Part shown: positions 56,295-63,916 of the stretch, piece after piece
Numbering within the stretch: the stretch's first letter is position 1
Layout: every line of letters starts with the position of its first letter
NCBI RefSeq assembly: GCF_001042485.2
Contig: NZ_LBMN02000012.1
Coordinates: 428,630-492,629, forward strand
Source: Bacillus paralicheniformis
Lineage (GTDB): Bacteria; Bacillota; Bacilli; Bacillales; Bacillaceae
DNA length: 64,000 nt
Direction: 5' to 3'
Notes under the pieces: model-generated
Told to the model about the DNA's origin: nothing
The model's input: only the letters and a program-made list of their open reading frames with translations
Database searches by the model: none
Translations under genes and position numbers: made by a program

Positions 56295-56525
56295 ATGAAA
56301 AAAGTCAGTGTGAATATCGGAGAAATCTTGGAAAAAGAAAACCTTTCACTTAGAAGCCTCGCTGACAAATGCGGAATCAGACACGCTGCGCTTAGCGAAT
56401 TGATTAATGGGAAAAGACAAAATATTAATTTTGGACATATTGAGCGAATCGCCAACACTTTTAACATTGAAGATATCAATGAAATTTTAAGTTTAGTTGA
56501 GGTAGAAGAAGAAAATGATGTTTGA
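56295..56525 (+). CDS. XRE/Cro-like repressor
   Basis: 76 residues with a helix-turn-helix NLSLRSLADKCGIRHAALSE followed by LINGKRQNINFGHIERIANT (HTH_26 type). GGAGGGC before the ATG. Divergent from the gene block and likely its repressor; it overlaps the next gene by 11 nt. Confidence 0.82.
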   Translation: MKKVSVNIGEILEKENLSLRSLADKCGIRHAALSELINGKRQNINFGHIERIANTFNIEDINEILSLVEVEEENDV

Positions 56526-56703
56526 AGAAGAAAAACAAGAGTGGCTTCTTTTTAAAGAAAGGAAGTTAAACGTCCGAGTGTTCAAGGTTAATTCTACATA
56601 TGAGGTGCATGCGTCGATTATCGGAAAAGGTACATACACAGCCCGCGGCCTTGAAAAATGGTCGACTATTGCGGAAGCTATTGAGGGCATTAATAAAAAG
56701 TAA
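56515..56703 (+). CDS. Hypothetical 62-residue protein coupled to the repressor
   Basis: MMFEEEKQEWLLFKERKLNV and a basic C-terminus. The overlap with the repressor gene suggests a partner role; not recognised. Confidence 0.55.
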   Translation: MMFEEEKQEWLLFKERKLNVRVFKVNSTYEVHASIIGKGTYTARGLEKWSTIAEAIEGINKK

Positions 56704-56718
56704 ATACACAACATTAGA

Positions 56719-56760
56719 AAAAAACAAAAGCCCGACTCGATTTGAGCGGGCTATCTATTT
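56719..56760. terminator. Terminator between the repressor pair and the immunity gene
   Basis: AGCCCG / CGGGCT stem with A- and T-rich flanks, usable from both sides. Confidence 0.75.
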
Positions 56761-57114
56761 TTCAATTTTAGTTTTTTCGATCTCATCATCATAGATGGTA
56801 TAGGACTGTATCTCTTTATTAGGAGGATCATATATTCCTTGGAATTTGCTTTCCTTATCTCCGTTTAAATATCCTTCTACCCTGATACCCCCCATCGGAC
56901 TTATGTAGTAGTCGTCAGAAAAACTAACATCTTTAACGCCTCTGTAATTTTCATACAAAAACTTCTCCATATGTTCTTGAGCTTCTTTAACAAAAGCAAT
57001 CTCTTTTTCTTTTTGATCATGCTGATACTTCATAATAAATCCTCCAACTGCTATAATTATTAAAATAAGGATAATTATGTACTTTTTCTTTTTCAAAGAA
57101 ACCAACCCTTTCAT
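56755..57114 (-). CDS. Membrane-anchored DUF1433-like protein, candidate immunity to the lipase
   Basis: 119 residues; start at ATG 57114 or TTG 57096. A basic then hydrophobic N-terminus (KKKKYIIILILIIIAVGGFI) anchors an outside domain with YYISPMGGIRVEGYLNGDKE. It resembles DUF1433-type proteins. It is divergent from the lipase gene with only about 30 bp between. A membrane anchor with an outer domain is what protection from an incoming lipase would need. Function inferred. Confidence 0.62.
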   Translation of the reverse strand: MKGLVSLKKKKYIIILILIIIAVGGFIMKYQHDQKEKEIAFVKEAQEHMEKFLYENYRGVKDVSFSDDYYISPMGGIRVEGYLNGDKESKFQGIYDPPNKEIQSYTIYDDEIEKTKIEK

Positions 57115-57148
57115 ACCCTAATTTTACAAAAATAAAGAGGCGATGTAT

Positions 57149-58579
57149 ATGACCAACAACATAAAAGTGCCAAATGTATCAGATAAAACTTATTTCATTC
57201 TTAATAGAGAGGCCTACGACCGCGAACGGTTGGACGATCTAATGAAGTCTGGAAAACCAATACAAACCGAAAAGAATTCGTATTGGTACGTAGAAAAAAT
57301 TAAAAGGGATAACGATACAGGACTCGATGCGGTTGTTGTATCGCAGGGTAAAAAAACAAAAGACGGCAAGTGGGTCAAATCAGATAATCCCGAAAACGTT
57401 GTCGTAGCCTTCGCGGGAACAGATCCTAAGAGCCAATTCTTCCAGGATGTTATTGACGCTGACGGCGGGAACGTTGTGATGGGAATTGACCCGAAAAAGA
57501 AGGAACACTACATAGTCGAAAAAGATGCGAAAGATACTTCTAAAACACTCGGAAAATATAACGGAACTCCGACACAAGACTCGATGCTTAGCACCGGTAA
57601 CTACAAGTTAATTACAAAAACGTCCCAAATCGGGCAAGCTGACGATCTGGTGCGGGAAGTTAAACAAAAGTATAAAGGCACCTCGACAGTTATTTCAACA
57701 ACCGGACACTCGCTCGGCGGCGCAGAGGCTGAATATAGCGCGGTCAACAACAATGTCTATGCCGTAGCGTTTAACAGCCCTTCAATCGTCCACCTACACT
57801 CTGAGGAGCAGCAAAAGAAAATTAATAACGGCGAATATGACCGATCCATAAAATCGATTATCAACCCGGATGATATGGTCGGGGCCGGCTGGTGGAACGA
57901 ATATGACCGGCACAATGGAACGACAATTTATACGAAGGACCCTGAATTATCAAACGCGGTGCGCGAGGCGAGAATGCAGGGCGATGTATTCCAACAAATC
58001 GGGCAAAACGCTGGGTATTTCTTTCAGACCGCAATCTTAGGAATGCCTGATACGCATTGGGTCGGAAGTAATAACTTCACCTTCGACGAAAACGGCAACG
58101 TTCAAAATATAGAGGGCGATGAGCTCGTTTATGACAAAAATTTAAAAGCAATGCTTCCGGCTGAAGTGGCATCCGGAAGCGGCGCAATTAAAGTAACACC
58201 CGAAGTTGCCAAGCAGCTCGCGCAAAAAGTAAATGCGATCATAAACGACCTTCGCACGATGAAACGAGAAGCGGAAAACGCCTATCAGGAACATGATGCC
58301 GCGATAAACGATCTGAAATACGATACCTATCGCCAGGTCGGCCGCGGCTTATACGATCAGCTTTCACTTGAGGATGTGAACAATACGCTGAATGATTTGG
58401 CGCAGTCGTTTGACAAAAAAGGAAACCCGCTGTTTTACGATGTTGATGCCGAAGCGGCCTATATCGCATCACTACAGGACACGATTTCAGATTTAGAGGA
58501 AATCAGCGGCTATCTCGGGCAAATCGCAAAAGATTTCAAATCAAAGGACGAGATGCTGGCAAGATGGCTAAAGCTATAG
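57149..58579 (+). CDS. Class 3-like lipase with C-terminal LXG-like domain (reverse-order type VII toxin)
   Basis: 476 residues from the ATG at 57149 (GAGG 8 nt upstream; the ATG at 57143 is too close). N-terminal alpha/beta hydrolase: VVVAFAGTDP, nucleophile in TTGHSLGGAEAEY (Ser about 188), INPDDMVGAG (Asp about 241), DTHWVG (His about 303). From about 350 it is helical (EVAKQLAQKVNAIINDLRTM then LKYDTYRQVGRGLY and onward), like an LXG domain put at the C-terminus. Staphylococcus aureus TslA has this domain order and is type VII secreted. No signal peptide. Confidence 0.78.
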   Translation: MTNNIKVPNVSDKTYFILNREAYDRERLDDLMKSGKPIQTEKNSYWYVEKIKRDNDTGLDAVVVSQGKKTKDGKWVKSDNPENVVVAFAGTDPKSQFFQDVIDADGGNVVMGIDPKKKEHYIVEKDAKDTSKTLGKYNGTPTQDSMLSTGNYKLITKTSQIGQADDLVREVKQKYKGTSTVISTTGHSLGGAEAEYSAVNNNVYAVAFNSPSIVHLHSEEQQKKINNGEYDRSIKSIINPDDMVGAGWWNEYDRHNGTTIYTKDPELSNAVREARMQGDVFQQIGQNAGYFFQTAILGMPDTHWVGSNNFTFDENGNVQNIEGDELVYDKNLKAMLPAEVASGSGAIKVTPEVAKQLAQKVNAIINDLRTMKREAENAYQEHDAAINDLKYDTYRQVGRGLYDQLSLEDVNNTLNDLAQSFDKKGNPLFYDVDAEAAYIASLQDTISDLEEISGYLGQIAKDFKSKDEMLARWLKL

Positions 58580-58590
58580 GAGTGTAGTAA

Positions 58591-58665
58591 ATGGATACGT
58601 TAGATAAACTGATCAAAAAGTTTTGTTTGGTCGTCTGCAAACGGCAGATACGTTTGAATGAATAG
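58591..58665 (+). pseudogene. Truncated gene after the lipase
   Basis: MDTLDKLIKKF starts with a ribosome site (GGAGTG) but within a dozen codons runs into the antisense of an antirepressor fragment; stop at about 58663. A small partner or immunity protein may have been cut off here. Confidence 0.5.
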
Positions 58666-58890
58666 ATCGTCATTCGCAACATAGCCGCCCGTTTTTCTGA
58701 TTGTCGGGATGACTTCGTGAGTGATCCACCTTTTGAATTGTTTGGCTTCCGGCTTGCGGCTGCCGAGAATCAATGAATATAGGCCGGGTTCATTCACGAT
58801 ATTTGTGTTACCCTGACGCCCTATGTTGAACATAGCCCGTTCATCATCATCCAGTCTGGATAAGGGCGTCACGATGTCGGTGATTGAGGG
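58600..58890 (-). pseudogene. BRO-N antirepressor fragment 1
   Basis: VTPLSRLDDDERAMFNIGRQ, NEPGLYSLILGSRKPEAKQF, KRWITHEVIPTIRKTGGYVA are the core of the BRO-N / phage antirepressor domain. Both ends are missing: upstream of the Val, and after FADDQTKLF where the sequence switches. Confidence 0.75.
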
Positions 58891-59010
58891 TGTGTCATTT
58901 CAAATGACGCCCTAATGAATCGGTGACCGGAATAATATTCCGCTCATCTTCGTCGAGACGAGATAGAGGCGCCAAAATAGGCGTCTTTCTTTTTGCGCAA
59001 CAGCACGGAC
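58891..59010 (-). pseudogene. BRO-N antirepressor fragment 2
   Basis: LAPLSRLDEDERNIIPVTDS then LGRHLK and stop. It matches the same part of the BRO-N domain as fragment 1, so a second antirepressor gene contributed a piece. Confidence 0.6.
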
Positions 59011-60199
59011 TCCGTGACGATTTAAACACCCGGAAACGCTGATTTAACGGGCTTTTAACATGCAGAATCGAAGGGGTCGCTATATTCATATTCAAACGTT
59101 AATTTTGACGTCCTAAACCGTCATAGCTCTCCGGATTTAAAATTTTGCGAGAAAATTGCCGGCATCCGGCACGGCTTTTTCCGGTCGGACCTCCCCCGCC
59201 CCCTTCCGTTTTTCCGGTCGGAGGTACTGTCGTTTTTGCATATCGATGTATTTCGTATTCATTTTTAGTTTACATAATTCCTCCTATCGGAAGTTAAACG
59301 ATTGTATAAACGTTGATATAACAGCGTTTGTGAATCGATTGTTATTCTCCGTTATACACGTTTTTATACACCGCAGTATCGGCGCGGGTTCACGGCGTTT
59401 CACAATCGCTTTATTGCAACAAAGTTTTGCATATTGTTAACTTAGTTAAGCATAAAGGGTAAGGGTCGAGGTTTTGGAGGACCTCCTGTCATGAAGCGCG
59501 AGGCTGTCGAATTTTATACGCGTAACATCTTGATACATGATAAATCGTAATTATTCGCTTTTCTTCTATTATACTGTCCGCAGCCCTTTCGATGTTACAA
59601 CGCGGCAAAACGTCAATGATCGTCAAAGTGATCGGAGGGACGCACACTAATGCGTTCGGTCTTCACAAATTGCGATCAGCTCCACAAAATAAAAATCGTG
59701 CGTACTGATGCGCTTGTCGTCACAATTTGTGACGAGGTCACACGTCCTCCAACGCAACCCACACGATCTCCCTGAACGGTATGTCAACGCCTTTCTACGG
59801 ATCTTAAAGCTGTTTGATTGTCCGAATTTCGGATGAACACAATTGCGACGTTCAACCTATTCCGCTTGGAGGAACGATTCGAACTCCGCCAATATCCCAA
59901 CGTTTTTAACGCGATTTTCACGGGCTTTTACCGTCCATGCGGCTTGTCGGAAGCTAGCGTATAGGTAGTCGTCAAAGCGTCTAATTTTCTGCTGTTTTCG
60001 TTTCAGAATCGTAGCACTCTATAGGAATTAAAAAGGACGCAGCAATTAGGTTAATTCAGAGGTACGAGTTAATTGTCTCAAATTGCGACAGTAAGACTGA
60101 TCTTCTCGAAGACCTCCCCGTCTCACTAACGTACGAAATCGCACGCCCATCCGCAGAGTCAACCGAACCGAAACGACATCCTGTCCTTCTGCTTACCGG
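59011..60199. other. 1.2-kb gene-free region with repeated motifs; possible replication origin or control region
   Basis: No convincing gene on either strand. Contains CACAAATTGCGATC (59664-59677), a perfect palindrome TCGTCACAATTTGTGACGA (59717-59735), CACAATTGCGACG (59838-59850) and TCAAATTGCGACAG (60078-60091), also palindromes TCCGAATTTCGGA (59821-59833) and GGAGGACCTCC (59476-59486). It lies just downstream of a winged-helix gene. Confidence 0.6.
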
Positions 60200-60967
60200 T
60201 TAGGAACACGTCAACTCATCAAATCGCGTTTCATATAACCGGTCTAACATCCGGTCCAGTACACCGTTATAATAGCCAGCAAGATTCCGAATGTGCTTGC
60301 GCTTTGTCGCAACGAACGTATGACGTACAGCTTCCCGGCCGATTTCTTCTAGCGTCTCGGAATCATAGGCGCCTTTTAAATACGACGTATGTGCGAGGTA
60401 GATGCCGTATAGCCGGTTCGTCAGCTTCCGATCGCTCACAAACGATTCGACCGCAGCTTTGAACGCACTATACGTATTACGTAGTAATTTATTTACGCTT
60501 TTAGAAATAACAGCTTCGCCCGTGCTTTTCGGTGTTTCAGCCGTTGTCTTCGTTGGCTTGTCCGATGTCGAACGGGGTTGCATTTGCGGAGTAGCATCGC
60601 CATCATCAGCCGGTTTATTCGGGTTCATGGCGCTAGTATAAGCCGGCAAAATCACGTACATATTGGCGCCGTTGCCGCCGGATACCGGCCTGAATTTCGT
60701 TTCCTTGCGAATGATGCCGCAGGCTACTAGTCGCTTAATTGCCCGGATAACTGTGGTGCGGTGGCAGCCGACTAGGTCAGCGATCGATTGCAGCTTCAAA
60801 TACGCGACGCCTGGCGTTTTGCAGGCATGACGCGACAATACCTTGAGAACCTCGATTGCGGCAGGCGTTAGATCGGATTTATTGTGGTATATATGCGTGC
60901 GGATGGCATCGTTAAGCTCGTCCACAGAACGAAAAGACGCCATTTTAGCGGATTCTTTCGTGTACAT
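60200..60967 (-). CDS. Winged-helix (HTH_36) protein, possible replication initiator
   Basis: 255 residues from ATG 60967 (AAGGGGAGA upstream); a longer frame into the integrase is rejected. Residues 25-110 form an HTH_36-type winged helix: LTPAAIEVLKVLSRHACKTP, LQSIADLVGCHRTTVIRAIK then RLVACGIIRKE. A Pro/Thr-rich linker and a C-terminal helical domain follow (DRKLTNRLYGIYLAHTSYLK). The layout is common in plasmid and element initiators or regulators. The repeat-rich region starts right after it. Confidence 0.68.
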   Translation of the reverse strand: MYTKESAKMASFRSVDELNDAIRTHIYHNKSDLTPAAIEVLKVLSRHACKTPGVAYLKLQSIADLVGCHRTTVIRAIKRLVACGIIRKETKFRPVSGGNGANMYVILPAYTSAMNPNKPADDGDATPQMQPRSTSDKPTKTTAETPKSTGEAVISKSVNKLLRNTYSAFKAAVESFVSDRKLTNRLYGIYLAHTSYLKGAYDSETLEEIGREAVRHTFVATKRKHIRNLAGYYNGVLDRMLDRLYETRFDELTCS

Positions 60968-61124
60968 TCGGTTTTCTCCCCTTGGAGACGTACCGACCCT
61001 TATCGGAAAAGAAGGCGCACTCAAATAAGCGTTGACTGGAACGCTTTTTTTCGATAAGATAGACGTAGGGTATGGCGTGCTATCTATCGGATTTTTTCCG
61101 ACGGGTGGTCGTCTTTTTTTGTTT

Positions 61125-62090
61125 TTATAAGTTGTTGAGCGGCGAAAATTCTTTGTGACGATCGTAAACATCAGAAGCATAAAGATTAACGTATACTCGA
61201 ACCATTTCCATCGTTGAGTGCCCGAGTATCTTCTGTAGTTCAAACACGCCAGCTCCATTCATAACTGACATTTTAGCGAATGTATGTCTCAAAGTATGCG
61301 GGCTGCATCTTACGCCTTTAATTTTCGCCTTCTTACCGTATTTCCCAACTAACTTTTGTAAAGCGCCCCTCTTCATTGGAGTCCCATCGATTGTTACAAA
61401 TAAATGATCTGTTTCACATGTTCCACGTATCTTTAAATACCTTCTTAATTGCTCCTTCATCCTTGCTTGTATAGGTACATACCTATGAAAGTGGTTTTTT
61501 GTCTCTCTAATAAAGATGGTTCCTTCACTTAGCTTTACATCTTCAACCAAAATCCCCGCAGCTTCACTTAGTCGTATTCCTGTTTCCAATAACAACAGCA
61601 TATATGTGTAATCACGAAGACCGGTAAAAGTACGTTTATCAGGAGCGTTCAATAGCTGCCGAAGCTGTTTTAAAGAAAACGTCTCTATATTGCCCTTCCG
61701 TTCCCTTAGTAGCGGATATTTCTTCATTGGATTATTCGCGATATATTTATTCTCTTCCAGATACCCAAATAAGGCTCTCATAGATCGCAAACGTGTATTT
61801 ATAGACCCATTTTGCCTACCGGATTCTTTCAAATAATCAACGTACTTATCGATATCAGCGCGCACGATCCCCGAAATTAAATCACCCTTTTCCTGCTGCA
61901 TAATCCAATTACGAAAATGATTATTCTCGCGATGGTAATATGTGATCGTATCCTTACGCAAACTCTTCCGCTTTGCGTCAGCCAAGAAAAGCCTAATCGC
62001 ACCGTCTATTGTTAAAGTGTTGTATTCGATCGGCTCAACGGCGATATCCACCTCGCGAGCATTTAAACGATTACTTCTTCGTTTAGACAA
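61125..62090 (-). CDS. int: Tyrosine recombinase (integrase) of the element
   Basis: 321 residues. N-terminal SAM-like domain (DTITYYHRENNHFRNWIMQQ), catalytic Arg in LLETGIRLSEAAG, Lys in ETKNHFHRYVP, HTLRHTF, and LGHSTMEMVRVYVNL with the nucleophilic Tyr. It reads away from the attachment site, 123 nt from the right repeat, typical of tRNA-targeted elements. Confidence 0.92.
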   Translation of the reverse strand: MSKRRSNRLNAREVDIAVEPIEYNTLTIDGAIRLFLADAKRKSLRKDTITYYHRENNHFRNWIMQQEKGDLISGIVRADIDKYVDYLKESGRQNGSINTRLRSMRALFGYLEENKYIANNPMKKYPLLRERKGNIETFSLKQLRQLLNAPDKRTFTGLRDYTYMLLLLETGIRLSEAAGILVEDVKLSEGTIFIRETKNHFHRYVPIQARMKEQLRRYLKIRGTCETDHLFVTIDGTPMKRGALQKLVGKYGKKAKIKGVRCSPHTLRHTFAKMSVMNGAGVFELQKILGHSTMEMVRVYVNLYASDVYDRHKEFSPLNNL

Positions 62091-62127
62091 AAAAAATCGC
62101 CTCCCTTCTGTTTAAAGGAAAGCGATA

Positions 62128-62155
62128 GGCACACGACCATTTGCCGTGACGTTTA
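62128..62155. repeat. Right arm-type site of the element
   Basis: GGCACACGACCATTT then ACGTTTA at +21; direct repeat of the site at 46204-46232. Confidence 0.55.
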
Positions 62156-62158
62156 ACG

Positions 62159-62211
62159 CAAAAAAAGCGACGATAAATCAGCGATTAATACGCCAAAATA
62201 CCGTCGCTTTT
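62159..62211 (-). terminator. Element-supplied terminator for the tRNA operon
   Basis: AAAGCGACG / CGTCGCTTT stem followed by a T-run on the minus strand, right after the restored tRNA 3' end. The native one was displaced to 46063-46096. Confidence 0.7.
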
Positions 62212-62213
62212 AC

Positions 62214-62278
62214 GTTTAGTGATACCGGTGGTCGGGGTCGAACCGACACTCCCGAAGGAACACGATTTTGAGTCGTGC
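62214..62278 (-). repeat. attR: 65-bp direct repeat within tRNA-Leu(CAA)
   Basis: Identical to 46115-46179. It forms the 3' part of the working tRNA gene, so the element restores the tRNA on integration. Confidence 0.92.
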
Positions 62279-62304
62279 GCGTCTGCCAATTCCGCCACAC
62301 CGGC
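62223..62304 (-). tRNA. tRNA-Leu (CAA)
   Basis: Acceptor GCCGGTG / CACCGGT, anticodon loop CTCAAAA, long variable arm. CCA not encoded. Integration site of the 16-kb element. Confidence 0.95.
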
Positions 62305-62318
62305 ATGTGTGTGATCAA

Positions 62319-62407
62319 TGGTGCCGAGGGCCGGACTTGAACCGGCACGGTAGTCACCTACCGCAGGATTTTAAGTCCTGTGTGTCTGCCAATTCCACCA
62401 CCCCGGC
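62319..62407 (-). tRNA. tRNA-Leu (UAA)
   Basis: Acceptor GCCGGGG, anticodon loop CTTAAAA, class II variable arm, CCA encoded. Confidence 0.95.
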
Positions 62408-62419
62408 ACGAGGCAAATA

Positions 62420-62490
<71 letters not shown>

Positions 62491-62504
62491 ATCATTTTAA
62501 GAAT

Positions 62505-62579
62505 TGGAGCGGAAGACGGGATTCGAACCCGCGACCCCCACCTTGGCAAGGTGGTGTTCTACCACTGAACTACTTCCGC
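62505..62579 (-). tRNA. tRNA-Gly (GCC)
   Basis: Acceptor GCGGAAG / CTTCCGC, loop TTGCCAA, CCA encoded. Confidence 0.95.
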
Positions 62580-62632
62580 ATTTTAACTAATATTCATCTT
62601 ATCATATGCAGGATGATAAAGAAAGATGAAAA

Positions 62633-62704
62633 CTGGGCTAGCTGGATTCGAACCAGCGCATGACGGAGTCAAAGTCCGTTGCCTTACCGCTTGGCTATAG
62701 CCCA
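62633..62704 (-). tRNA. tRNA-Gln (UUG)
   Basis: Acceptor TGGGCTA / TAGCCCA, loop CTTTGAC. CCA not encoded. Confidence 0.95.
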
Positions 62705-62712
62705 ATATGAAG

Positions 62713-62785
62713 GGCGATTGATGGGAATCGAACCCACGAGTGCCAGAGCCACAATCTGGTGCGTTAACCACTTCGCCACAACCGC
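62713..62785 (-). tRNA. tRNA-His (GUG)
   Basis: Acceptor GCGGTTG / CAATCGC, loop TTGTGGC; a G is encoded at position -1 (62786). Confidence 0.95.
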
Positions 62786-62805
62786 CATAAATTGTGAATT
62801 AAAAT

Positions 62806-62879
62806 TGGCAGGGGCAGTAGGAATCGAACCCACACCGGAGGTTTTGGAGACCTCTGTTCTACCGTTAAACTATGCCCCT
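62806..62879 (-). tRNA. tRNA-Trp (CCA)
   Basis: Acceptor AGGGGCA / TGCCCCT, loop CTCCAAA, CCA tail encoded. Confidence 0.95.
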
Positions 62880-62886
62880 AAAAACA

Positions 62887-62971
62887 TGGTGGAGGGGGAC
62901 GGATTCGAACCGCCGAACCCTGAGGGAGCGGATTTACAGTCCGCCGCGTTTAGCCACTTCGCTACCCCTCC
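62887..62971 (-). tRNA. tRNA-Tyr (GUA)
   Basis: Acceptor GGAGGGG / CCCCTCC, loop CTGTAAA, long variable arm, CCA encoded. Confidence 0.95.
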
Positions 62972-62978
62972 AAAACAG

Positions 62979-63051
<73 letters not shown>

Positions 63052-63054
63052 AAA

Positions 63055-63130
<76 letters not shown>

Positions 63131-63140
63131 TTTATTTAAA

Positions 63141-63217
63141 TGGCGGTCCGGACGGGACTCGAACCCGCGACCTCCTGCGTGACAGGCAGGCATTCTAACC
63201 AACTGAACTACCGGACC
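63141..63217 (-). tRNA. tRNA-Asp (GUC)
   Basis: Acceptor GGTCCGG / CCGGACC, loop CTGTCAC, CCA encoded. Confidence 0.95.
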
Positions 63218-63237
63218 ATTTTGACAATGAATTTAAT

Positions 63238-63315
<78 letters not shown>

Positions 63316-63336
63316 ATAATATGATTTTCATAGAAA

Positions 63337-63412
63337 TGGTGGAGGATGACGGGATCGAACCGCCGACCCTCTGCTTGTAAGGCAGATGCTCTCCCAGCTG
63401 AGCTAATCCTCC
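63337..63412 (-). tRNA. tRNA-Val (UAC)
   Basis: Acceptor GGAGGAT / ATCCTCC, loop CTTACAA, CCA encoded. Confidence 0.95.
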
Positions 63413-63528
63413 GAAGTACAGGACGTACAAGTGCATGCGTTGCAACAGGACGTTGCGATCTTAGCATGCCTTCCTTTAAAAAGCTTCGGTGTAAACCTGA
63501 TGCTTTTTAGCGTGCTGTCCAAAAAGAA

Positions 63529-63603
63529 TGGTGACCCGTACGGGATTCGAACCCGTGTTACCGCCGTGAAAGGGCGGTGTCTTAACCACTTGACCAACGG
63601 GCC
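63529..63603 (-). tRNA. tRNA-Glu (UUC)
   Basis: Acceptor GGCCCGT / ACGGGTC, loop CTTTCAC, CCA encoded. The 116-nt gap to tRNA-Val is the widest in the operon. Confidence 0.95.
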
Positions 63604-63617
63604 AGATGTATTTAAAG

Positions 63618-63709
63618 TGGCGGAGAGCAAGGGATTCGAACCCTTGAGACGGCGTTGGCCGCCTACACGATTTCCAATCGTGCTCCTTCGACCACTCGGA
63701 CAGCTCTCC
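63618..63709 (-). tRNA. tRNA-Ser (GGA)
   Basis: Acceptor GGAGAGC / GCTCTCC, loop TTGGAAA, long variable arm, CCA encoded. Confidence 0.95.
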
Positions 63710-63715
63710 AATAAA

Positions 63716-63790
63716 TGGCTCCGCAGGCAGGATTCGAACCTGCGACCGATCGGTTAACAGCCGATAGCTCTACCACTGAGCTACTGCGGA
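63716..63790 (-). tRNA. tRNA-Asn (GUU)
   Basis: Acceptor TCCGCAG / CTGCGGA, loop CTGTTAA, CCA encoded. First tRNA after the 5S gene; order Asn-Ser-Glu-Val-fMet-Asp-Phe-Thr-Tyr-Trp-His-Gln-Gly-Cys-Leu-Leu equals trnD of B. subtilis. Confidence 0.95.
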
Positions 63791-63798
63791 ATAATGCC

Positions 63799-63916
<118 letters not shown>

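Larger units (their letters stand above)
46115..62278. mobile_element. 16.1-kb integrative element in tRNA-Leu(CAA)
   Basis: Bounded by 65-bp direct repeats, with a tyrosine recombinase next to the tRNA end and arm-type repeats inside both ends. It carries tail gene fragments, unassigned genes, a repressor pair, a sigma-like protein, a lipase toxin with likely immunity, antirepressor fragments and a winged-helix protein with repeats. No relaxase, FtsK-like, capsid or terminase genes seen. A degenerate prophage, a phage satellite or a mobilizable element are all possible. Confidence 0.85.

Noticed and set aside
46115..62278. Intact prophage or an ICEBs1-like conjugative element
   Set aside because: No relaxase, coupling protein, type IV secretion, capsid, portal, terminase or lysis genes are seen; tail genes are truncated.
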